Assembly (NCBI GenBank): GCA_964598225.1
Contig: CAZRBG010000045.1
Location: forward strand, 1 to 46,562
Source of the DNA: SG8-4 sp964598225
Lineage (GTDB): Bacteria > Planctomycetota > Phycisphaerae > Sedimentisphaerales > Anaerobacaceae
Direction of reading: 5' to 3'
DNA: 46,562 nt
The position numbers were made by a program, and so were the translations under genes. The notes beneath the pieces were generated by a model. The model was not told the DNA's origin and did not search any database. It saw only the letters and a program-made list of their open reading frames with translations. Positions 39,858 to 46,562 of this stretch are shown one piece after another; the stretch's first letter is position 1, and each line of letters opens with the position of its first letter.

Positions 39858-42743
39858 TTATGACGGGCCGGCGCCTTCGGGGCGGGCGAAGTTGCGGTTT
39901 GTTGTCATCAGCCATTTGTCGAATTCGAAGCCGTCTTCCCGCATGGAAAACTCGATCGTGTGCAAGCCGGGCTGTTCGATGTCGAGATAAATCTTATACG
40001 GCTCACCGCAGTGCTCCTTTTGGGTCCGCTGCTTGCTCTCCCAGCGCCACGAGTTCTTGCCCTCGCACCATTGCAGGCGCTGCCCCGATTCCGGCCAGGT
40101 TCCGTCGAGGCCGACGTGCAGGCCGTTGTCTTCGCTGCCCGTCGAGTAGGCGCGAACCCAGACGTAATATCGGCCCGGAGTTTTGAAGCGGACCGGATAG
40201 ACCAAAATCCCTAACTTTCCCGGTTCGTTCGAGAAATTCTGGCCTCGAATGAGCTTCATGCCGTGATTCCGCCGCGTGTCGGGCAGTATCTCGATATAGG
40301 CCCCGCCGCTTGCAGACGCGGCGTGATTTCCGTCGCCGTCGGGCTTCACGTCGGGCGCCCTGTCGGTGGAAGTAACGTGCCATTTCCTCGTTTCCATATC
40401 GGTCTGGACGGCGAAGTGCTCGGCTTCGACCGCGACGAGGCCGTCTGACTCCTCGAAGACCGCAGCTTCGCCGCCCCCGCCGGGAGCCAGCGTCAGGGCG
40501 ATCCATCGCCCGCGTGCGTAAGGTATGCGGCCGCTGGACTTGTTGCTGTTGGTTGCCGTGTTGAATTCGACCCTGACCCTATCGCCTTTTGAGACTGAGA
40601 CATTCTTCCACGTCTTCGTCGTCGGTTGGTAGTCAACAGACGTCTTTGGGTTAGTGAACTTCCCTACGAGTTCATCGCCAACCATGACTTTGTAGGTGGA
40701 TTCACCGTCGGTCTCGGTCATAGTGGTAAGCGTGATATCGTATGCGCCGCTGTCGCCGGTGAATTTTGTCTCTGCAGCGGCAAATTTATCCGGGTACTTG
40801 CCCGGATTTATGGCCAGTGCATCGTGGCCGCCGTCTTTGTATGCCGGAACGAATCCGCCGCCTTCGACGATTCGGAAATCCCTAACGGCTTTTAGAACTA
40901 TCGCGCCTTCTGCATTGGGCACGACCTCAGGAGGCGGAGGCTGATCCGACGCGAGTTCCAGACTGCCGGAGCCTTTAACCATGAGCAGCCAGTCATTATT
41001 ATCCGGTGCGGATGCTTCCACCTTTACGCTGCTTTTGACTGAGCCTGTGTGAAGCAAGCTGCCGGTCCCTTCGCCCGTGCGCGGATTGAACCAGCCGTAA
41101 TCGAAATTGCCGCCGGATACGTCGATCTCGACTTCGCCGCCGCGCTTGAGATAGACCAGATATATCTCGCCGGGCTTGCAGAGAACGTAGTCTTCGGTGT
41201 TCTCGGTCATTTCGTCTTCGCACTTCATTTCCCAGAAAGGTATCTCGTGCTTATCGAAAAACTCCAGGGCGTATCGGCATAACGTCCACATCTTTTCGCG
41301 TGTGCGCCAGTCTTCGCAGGTCAGGTCGCTGTGCGGGTGCTGGTAGCCGAAGTACCATTCGAGACCGGCGCCGCCGGCCATGAGGTTACCCCACAGGCCG
41401 TTTTTTCTCGCGTTGTCGCGCGTCGGGTCTTCGGCGTCTGTGATCAGGGCGTGCGAGGCATCGCCCGGTTCGTCACACGCGACCACCCAGGGCTTGCCCG
41501 CGGCTACGGAACGACCGATGTAATTTTTAGTCTGGTCGTGCACCCGGCTGAAATCGGGCCTGTTGGTCTGAAGGGAAAAGCCGGTCAACTCGTACTTCGG
41601 CCCCATCAAATCATAGTGGTTTGCGCCGTTATGGATCACGATATGATGCTGATACGGGTCGTGCGTCCAGAAATATTCAGCCCAGGAAGCCTTCTGCTCT
41701 GTTGAGGCGTCGTTGATCTCCTCACCGAGGTTCCAGTTGAGCGCCAAGTGATGCCCGAATCGAGCTATCAGCTCGCGGTAGTAGAGTTTTCGCTGCGGAC
41801 CGAGGTCGCCATTGTCGAGAAGCAGTTCGTTCTCGGTCTCCAGCGTCTTGAAGTGCAGGTACATGCCGAGCTTTGTGCCGTGCTCGAAGACGATCTCCCA
41901 CTGAGTCAGCCGCGAGACATCCATTCGGAATCGCTCGTCGTATGTTAAATAGGGAAAGACGTTGCGGTCATCGCCGCCGATGTTCATTGGGATAAATGAG
42001 AAGACGTTCATTCCCTGGGCTGCAAGGTAGTTGATCGCGCCAATCATGCCTTTGCCCTTGCCGTTCTTCCAGGTCGGGTCGCCGGGCTTCCAGTCTTTGA
42101 CGTGTGGTCCCCAATCCTTGACGAAGTTATCTTTCCGGCCGTCGGTCTTGAAATCGCCGTCGAAATCTTCGTACGCCAAAAAATTCTCCGGGGCGTCGGC
42201 GCCGCATTTCAGGAAGTACTCGCCGGTCTCGGCGAAGCGAAGATGATGCTTGCCGACATATTGCAGCAGACCCTTGCCGCGAAAATCTCTGCCGGTCTTG
42301 TCGGTCGGTGCGATCCTGAACGAGCCGGTTTCGCCGTCCATGTATCCGGCGCTTCGGCCGGTGTTCTCGCCTTCAGCAACGGCAACGTTCGGACCTTTCC
42401 TGAAAGAGACTTCATACTTCCACGTACCAAGCGCATCGGGCGCAAAATGGACCCGCCACTTGTTGCCCGAGTCGGCGCTCGTGTTAGCCGCGTCGCCATC
42501 AGCGGCGTAATAGCCCGGCACAACCTTGGTCTTGCCGCTGCCCTGATGAGCGAAGGTTACATTGAGCCGGTAATCCATAAAAGGATTCGGGTCAGCATTC
42601 TCGCTCGTCTGCGGCCCGTCGAAAGTTATAGTGACCTTATGCCATTTCTTCAGTTCCCCGCTGACATCGGCGGCGCAAGCCGACTGACTAACCGTGGCAG
42701 CTATCACGACGAAAAACCCAATCATTTTCAAAGACCTGACCAT
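39858..42743 (-). CDS. Secreted DUF5060-type glycoside-hydrolase-like protein with C-terminal binding domains
   Basis: Start chosen at ATG 42743 with AAGGAGT upstream (longer frame to 42848 rejected): 961 residues. Signal peptide about 1-24. Residues about 28-145 are a DUF5060-type beta domain (ELKKWHKVTITFDGP...NPFMDYRLNVTF...DALGTWKYEVSF). The middle (about 165-560) is a TIM-barrel-like region: FLKCGADAPENFLAYEDFDG, MNVFSFIPMNIGGDD, HHLALNWNLGEEIND (candidate acid Glu pair) and KPWVVACDEPGD (candidate second acid). A collagen-binding-like domain follows (YLVYLKRGGEVEIDVSGGNFDYGWFNPRTGEG), then two C-terminal CBM-like domains (about 630-770 and 790-950). Action on an extracellular polysaccharide is likely; linkage unknown. 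Confidence 0.82.
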   Translation of the reverse strand: MVRSLKMIGFFVVIAATVSQSACAADVSGELKKWHKVTITFDGPQTSENADPNPFMDYRLNVTFAHQGSGKTKVVPGYYAADGDAANTSADSGNKWRVHFAPDALGTWKYEVSFRKGPNVAVAEGENTGRSAGYMDGETGSFRIAPTDKTGRDFRGKGLLQYVGKHHLRFAETGEYFLKCGADAPENFLAYEDFDGDFKTDGRKDNFVKDWGPHVKDWKPGDPTWKNGKGKGMIGAINYLAAQGMNVFSFIPMNIGGDDRNVFPYLTYDERFRMDVSRLTQWEIVFEHGTKLGMYLHFKTLETENELLLDNGDLGPQRKLYYRELIARFGHHLALNWNLGEEINDASTEQKASWAEYFWTHDPYQHHIVIHNGANHYDLMGPKYELTGFSLQTNRPDFSRVHDQTKNYIGRSVAAGKPWVVACDEPGDASHALITDAEDPTRDNARKNGLWGNLMAGGAGLEWYFGYQHPHSDLTCEDWRTREKMWTLCRYALEFFDKHEIPFWEMKCEDEMTENTEDYVLCKPGEIYLVYLKRGGEVEIDVSGGNFDYGWFNPRTGEGTGSLLHTGSVKSSVKVEASAPDNNDWLLMVKGSGSLELASDQPPPPEVVPNAEGAIVLKAVRDFRIVEGGGFVPAYKDGGHDALAINPGKYPDKFAAAETKFTGDSGAYDITLTTMTETDGESTYKVMVGDELVGKFTNPKTSVDYQPTTKTWKNVSVSKGDRVRVEFNTATNSNKSSGRIPYARGRWIALTLAPGGGGEAAVFEESDGLVAVEAEHFAVQTDMETRKWHVTSTDRAPDVKPDGDGNHAASASGGAYIEILPDTRRNHGMKLIRGQNFSNEPGKLGILVYPVRFKTPGRYYVWVRAYSTGSEDNGLHVGLDGTWPESGQRLQWCEGKNSWRWESKQRTQKEHCGEPYKIYLDIEQPGLHTIEFSMREDGFEFDKWLMTTNRNFARPEGAGPS

Positions 42744-42852
42744 AGTTGACTCCTTACCAAGAAATTTTTTATATGTTGTTTGAGACTTTTGCAGTAAGTT
42801 TACTCGATGAATGGCTATTACTGCAAGCCTTTTGTTCTCTACAGTCATTAGC

Positions 42853-42874
42853 GGTGGGCAAGCCCCACCCTGCA
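42853..42874. repeat. Dispersed repeat GGGCAAGCCCCACCCTGC, copy 3
   Basis: GTGGGCAAGCCCCACCCTGCAG, next to the terminator of the giant Fn3/PA14 gene. The GTGGG/CCCAC parts can pair as a hairpin. Confidence 0.5.
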
Positions 42875-42890
42875 GTCTCGGAATATAGAT

Positions 42891-42931
42891 AAAAAGCAGG
42901 GGCCCACACCTTTGTGTTCGGGTGTGGGCCC
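42891..42931 (-). terminator. Rho-independent terminator after the Fn3/PA14 giant gene
   Basis: On the - strand GGGCCCACACC-type arms (42921-42931 and 42900-42910) form an 11-bp perfect stem with a 10-nt loop, followed by CCTGCTTTTTA. It lies 79 bp after the stop codon at 43010. Confidence 0.9.
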
Positions 42932-43009
42932 GGTCTGTTACTCTCTATCAAGAAGCTGCCGGATCACGATTAGCCGGCAGAATTCCTGAAGCTAAGATGT
43001 CATCGTCTT

Positions 43010-46000
43010 CTACGGCGTCTGGTCGGTGTCGTGCAGGCCGATGTCGTCTATGAATATCGTGCCTTGGCCGCCGGGTGCTGTCGCTATTCTATTGCCTACC
43101 CCGACAGTCAGGTTCTTTATGCTCGAGAGGTTCACGCCCTGATCGGCGATCTCCTGCAGATCGATCGCCCACTGCGTCCAGTCTGACGTTTGCACCGCGG
43201 CGGGATTGTCCGGATTGGGCACAGTAGCGGTGCCGCCAGCCGTATCTTCGACCGTCACATAAAGATCATCCGGCCCGTTGACCGGCACTCCAATATCCAC
43301 GAACGTATCGAACGGACCCGCCGCATCGACCGAGCCTGTAACGCTCGGCATCGACAATATCGACGTCGTCGTAGCCGGATTGGCCACTCCCACATCAGCC
43401 GAGACCGCCAGGCCCACGAACACCTGATCGTTCATCGACAAGGTTTCCGGATTGCCGATGGGATCCCAGGTCGTCCCGTCCGAAGAATGCTCGGCGGTGA
43501 AGACGTTACCCTGGCGCGTCAGCCTGACCCAGTGCGGCATGACTATGGTAGCTGGGAACGGGGGCTCCTCGGCCGTACCGGCAATATCGGTATCGGATGT
43601 GGCTCTCCACCTCATGAAGGCCTGCCCGGCGGCTCTTACGCCGCACATAGCAAAGATCGAGCCGGCATCCAGAGTGTTGCGAATCATAACGCCGGAGACG
43701 GCCCAGGCACTGGTGTTTTCAAGACTGTCCACCCGCACCGTAATAACGCCGTCGCCGGTCAGTTGCTTATGAGCGAAGCGTATGCCATCGGCACTTCCGT
43801 CGATTCCGGTTCCAGTGGCTGCAATGTTGTACCGGTCTCTCTCAGCATCATACTCGAAGTTGCCCTGCGGAGCGGTGCCTCGATACGCCAGCATGAGCGT
43901 ATCGACTCCGGCCGCAGTCCAGTCCGTATGCGAAGAGATTGGCAGTGTGGCTTCGGAGATTCTCGCCGTACCGGTATTATCGTAGAGCATCGGTCCCGAC
44001 TGCTGACCGCCATTTACAAAACCGACTTCGACAAAATGCTCGCCCGCGGCAAAGTCCGGCTCGGCGTAACCCATCGTCGAACCATTCTGGGGATCGTCCC
44101 AGCCGTCCAGCCAGGTATCGAAGATTCTGTCAGGCTCGAAATCGGTGTAATTCTCGAAATCGTCGATGACCAGATAGGGCGCCGTAGTGAAACTCCAGAT
44201 ATTGCCTTTGATCGGGCTATCGGGATCGCCCGCGATTACCTGGTCGACTCTCCAGTAGTAGCTCGTGTTAGGATCGAGATCGGCAGCAGCAAACGCGGCC
44301 TCATCCAGCCTTCCTTCGTATATGCCGCTATCGGCCGTGGTAGCCTGTGCTACGGCGTCGGCGTCGTCACCGATGAACAGGTCATGCTGCGCATCGGGAT
44401 CGGCGGGCGACCAGGTAAGCCGCGGATTCTGAGAGACGTCGGCAGCCCCATTGGCCGGCGCAATCAGCCCGGCTCTGACTATGGGCGAGAGGGCCACAGA
44501 GGGGATCGGCTGCTTTGGAATCAGAGAGCTTTCCCACGAAACTACGATGTTGGCGTTGGCCCCGTCCTGCATGTATTCGACGACGATTGGGTAGGTCCCC
44601 GTCTCCAGGTCGATGGTCCCGGACGTGTCTCTGGCGGCGTGAGTGCCCCAGTCATCGATAATAAGCTGGTCGTTGACGTACATCCGCGAGCCGTCGTTGC
44701 TCCGCGTGGTAAAGGTATAGGTGTCATTGGCCGGAATCTCGATCTCGCCTCTCCATCTGGCCGAGAACATCTCGCGCTCGATGGTCGGCGCCGGCGGTTC
44801 CTGATTCCAGTTGAAGTCAATGTTGGAATCTACGCGCGTAACCTGCACCGCACTATCCAGATCGGTGCTGTTGGAATAATATGTGGCCTTCAGGCCGCCG
44901 GTGCCGGTAGGAAGTGTGGTAAAGCTCCAGACTGTGCCGGTTACCATATCGTCCCCTGTGAACTCATCGATACGCCAGAAATAGGTCGTGTCGTTCTGGA
45001 GCGCGCCCGGATCGAAGGTCGGCTCGGTAATAGAAGTGAACTCTCCGGTGCCGGCTTCCACCGCCTCGCGATCCGTGCCGAAATACACAAAATGCAATGA
45101 TGCGTTCAGGCCGGCGTCCCAGTTGAGGTCCTGTTCGGAGCCGACGAAGATCGCGCTGTCTGCGGGCACGGGATTATGCGCCTCGGCCGGAAGAACCGAG
45201 AAACTCCAGACCTTGCCCGCCACTTCCGTCTGATCGTCTGCGGTCGTGACTACCCGCCAGTAGTAGGTTCCCGAAGGAAGGCCGTCCGGATAGGTTGTGT
45301 CGGGCCCCCAGATCACAAGCACAGTCTGAGTGCTTTCATCAACCATCGCCGCTTCGACCATATTTTCCACGTCGGCGACATTTTCGCTGAAGTAGACTTT
45401 CTGAGAAATCATCCCGGCGCCGGGCGACCAGTTCAGCACAGGCTGAGGATCGCCGATTGTCGCGCCATCTTCAGGATTCGGATTAAACGCGGCTGGCGAC
45501 CCTATGACCGCACAGACACACGAGGGATCCATGCCGGGGCTCGTAAATTCCAGCCCGGCAATGATCGAATCATTGGTCAGCGGATCGCCGTTTTCATCCA
45601 GAAGATCGGTCACCTTGAACGCAATGCCGCCTATAGACTGGTTGTTGTTAGGTCCCGGCGAACGTTGGAGCGCTATATCCGGTTCGTCGGTGTTGCTGGG
45701 CTGCCATGTACCGGCGGGAACGACGACTTTCTGCCCCAACACCTCGCCCGGCAATACCGCCCGGACGGCGAACTCGTCATTGCGCCCCGCTTCGAAGATG
45801 AAAAAGTCGTAGCCGTCGCCGTTCGTGTCCTGCCAGGTTGGCGAGCCGCCGAAGTTAATCGTACGAAACTCCGGGGGCGTCGCTCCGTTTCGAGGAGCAA
45901 AACTGTTGAGGTCGAAGTCGTCGATCGAAGTGATATCTCCGGCGCCGCCAACGTTGACTACGCCGGTCGATTCGCCCAGGACGAGGTCCTCGAGCGGCGT

Positions 46001-46168
46001 GTTATGATCGATGAACGTAAATCCCTCCAGCCAATAGGCCGACGGGGACACGCTGTCATCAACGGTGTACTGCACGTCGAAATCCGACATGCCGTAGAAT
46101 TCCGCGCGGGCCGGTGCGACGAGCAATGTTAGAAAAACAAATAAACCGATCAATTTAGCCTTAGACAT
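43010..46168 (-). CDS. Giant secreted Fn3-like / PA14 protein
   Basis: 1052 residues; AAAGGAGG before the ATG is a near-perfect ribosome site. Signal peptide MSKAKLIGLFVFLTLLVAPARA. An N-terminal beta domain (about 24-230) with WQDTNGDGYDFFIFEAG. Then Fn3-like modules ending SGTYYWRVVTT...GKVWSFSV (about 230-340) and TTYFWRIDEF...GTVWSFTT (about 340-425). A PA14 domain follows (about 430-565: GGLKATYYSNSTDL, EMFSARWRGEIEIPANDTYTFTTRSNDGSRMYVNDQLIIDDWG). A third Fn3-like unit (570-665, TSYYWRVDQV), a beta-sandwich starting VIDDFENYTD, and a C-terminal region ending GTIFIDDIGLHD complete it. PA14 domains bind glycans or glycosides. No catalytic motif seen; a surface or matrix glycan-binding role is inferred. 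It shares modules with the giant at the left edge, which suggests paralogy. Confidence 0.87.
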   Translation of the reverse strand: MSKAKLIGLFVFLTLLVAPARAEFYGMSDFDVQYTVDDSVSPSAYWLEGFTFIDHNTPLEDLVLGESTGVVNVGGAGDITSIDDFDLNSFAPRNGATPPEFRTINFGGSPTWQDTNGDGYDFFIFEAGRNDEFAVRAVLPGEVLGQKVVVPAGTWQPSNTDEPDIALQRSPGPNNNQSIGGIAFKVTDLLDENGDPLTNDSIIAGLEFTSPGMDPSCVCAVIGSPAAFNPNPEDGATIGDPQPVLNWSPGAGMISQKVYFSENVADVENMVEAAMVDESTQTVLVIWGPDTTYPDGLPSGTYYWRVVTTADDQTEVAGKVWSFSVLPAEAHNPVPADSAIFVGSEQDLNWDAGLNASLHFVYFGTDREAVEAGTGEFTSITEPTFDPGALQNDTTYFWRIDEFTGDDMVTGTVWSFTTLPTGTGGLKATYYSNSTDLDSAVQVTRVDSNIDFNWNQEPPAPTIEREMFSARWRGEIEIPANDTYTFTTRSNDGSRMYVNDQLIIDDWGTHAARDTSGTIDLETGTYPIVVEYMQDGANANIVVSWESSLIPKQPIPSVALSPIVRAGLIAPANGAADVSQNPRLTWSPADPDAQHDLFIGDDADAVAQATTADSGIYEGRLDEAAFAAADLDPNTSYYWRVDQVIAGDPDSPIKGNIWSFTTAPYLVIDDFENYTDFEPDRIFDTWLDGWDDPQNGSTMGYAEPDFAAGEHFVEVGFVNGGQQSGPMLYDNTGTARISEATLPISSHTDWTAAGVDTLMLAYRGTAPQGNFEYDAERDRYNIAATGTGIDGSADGIRFAHKQLTGDGVITVRVDSLENTSAWAVSGVMIRNTLDAGSIFAMCGVRAAGQAFMRWRATSDTDIAGTAEEPPFPATIVMPHWVRLTRQGNVFTAEHSSDGTTWDPIGNPETLSMNDQVFVGLAVSADVGVANPATTTSILSMPSVTGSVDAAGPFDTFVDIGVPVNGPDDLYVTVEDTAGGTATVPNPDNPAAVQTSDWTQWAIDLQEIADQGVNLSSIKNLTVGVGNRIATAPGGQGTIFIDDIGLHDTDQTP

Positions 46169-46308
46169 GGCCGTCCTCCTTTGCTAATGAAACAAACAAA
46201 CTTTAAATCAAAAGGGATACGCAAGACTCTTGGTCTCACGAGTTCCCTGACACATATCAAATATGCTTCGTCCTGTGAGGCGCCCGGCACGCTATACGCG
46301 GCACGAAT

Positions 46309-46562
46309 CTACTGCGCAACAGAATCGGCGGGCAGGCCCCAGTCGACTACCGTCATTTCCATCGCGTCCATCTTGCCGGAATGGCCGTCTACGAACATGC
46401 AGTTGACCCAGCGTTCATGACGGTTGCGGGCCACCCGCCGGGAACCGTCAGGGGCGGACGGCAGATGGCTCGCTTTCCAGACGTCAAGCGATCGCATCTT
46501 GAGTATCATAACTGGACTTTTGCAATTTAGGCCAACTCTAAATGCAGCTTGATTTTTTGAAA
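46309..46562 (-). CDS. C-terminal part of an H-X9-DG pseudopilin-like protein, cut by the window edge
   Basis: The frame is open from the right edge (SKNQAAFRVGLNC...) to the stop at 46309; 83-84 residues are visible and the prepilin-type N-terminus would lie outside. NRHERWVNCMFVDGHSGKMDAMEM carries the H-x9-DG motif of the prepilin-type processing-associated family (DUF1559-related), very abundant in Planctomycetota. A Met inside the frame is not a true start because the frame continues upstream. Such proteins are thought to be pseudopilin-like; their function is not established. Confidence 0.75.
   Translation of the reverse strand, partial: SKNQAAFRVGLNCKSPVMILKMRSLDVWKASHLPSAPDGSRRVARNRHERWVNCMFVDGHSGKMDAMEMTVVDWGLPADSVAQ

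Noticed and set aside
43190..45100. 636-codon open frame on the + strand
   Set aside because: Lies entirely antisense to the Fn3/PA14 giant gene, has no ribosome site, and its translation is Arg/His/Gly-rich without domain features.

Overview
The window looks like chromosomal DNA from a Planctomycetota bacterium of the Phycisphaerae type (Sedimentisphaerales-like). The pointers are very large secreted proteins built from Fn3-like modules carrying the signature TYYWR(V/I)D, LamG and PA14 modules, the C-terminal end of an H-X9-DG pseudopilin-like protein at the right edge, a DUF362/beta-helix protein, and a complete-looking but heavily modified type II secretion system (T2SS). This placement comes from gene content only. 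No rRNA, tRNA or CRISPR array was seen.

Layout. Left end (2-6575, + strand): a giant LamG/Fn3-like secreted protein cut by the window edge, then a membrane-anchored DUF362 plus beta-helix protein. 6705-11462 (- strand): a PhoD-like metallophosphatase and, upstream of it, a large secreted zinc metalloprotease. 11463-12527: a regulatory stretch with a short inverted-repeat element, two good sigma70-type promoters, a 97-residue small protein and a possible leader peptide. 12528-16154 (- strand): a striking fusion of a ParA-type ATPase, one transmembrane helix, seven cadherin/tandem-95-like repeats and a DNRLRE-like domain. 16797-31045 (- strand): one long T2SS operon in the order E-F-G-H-I-J-K-L-M-C-like-[Hint protein]-D, with a strong promoter just upstream of gspE.

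Right part (31046-46562): a YhcH-family sugar-metabolism protein, a truncated Fn3-like lipoprotein, tRNA m7G46 methyltransferase TrmB, an isochorismatase-fold protein lacking its catalytic Cys, a secreted protein of unknown function bracketed by ATCAGG/CCTGAT hairpin repeats, an M16 peptidase pair (one active, one pseudo-enzyme), a DUF5060-type glycoside-hydrolase-like protein, a giant Fn3/PA14 secreted protein, and the end of an H-X9-DG protein.

How it may work together: the T2SS would export the many signal-peptide proteins around it (LamG/Fn3/PA14 giants, glycosidase-like protein, metalloprotease). Three features set this T2SS apart from textbook systems: an expanded secretin with about eight N-type modules, a membrane-anchored Hint (hedgehog/intein-type) autoprocessing domain encoded between the GspC-like protein and the secretin, and downstream a ParA ATPase physically joined through the membrane to a large extracytoplasmic repeat domain. 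Several T2SS subunits also carry disordered Gly/Arg, Ser/Arg/Tyr or Asn/Gln insertions. I consider the Hint protein plus the ParA-adhesin fusion the best candidates for undescribed biology here.
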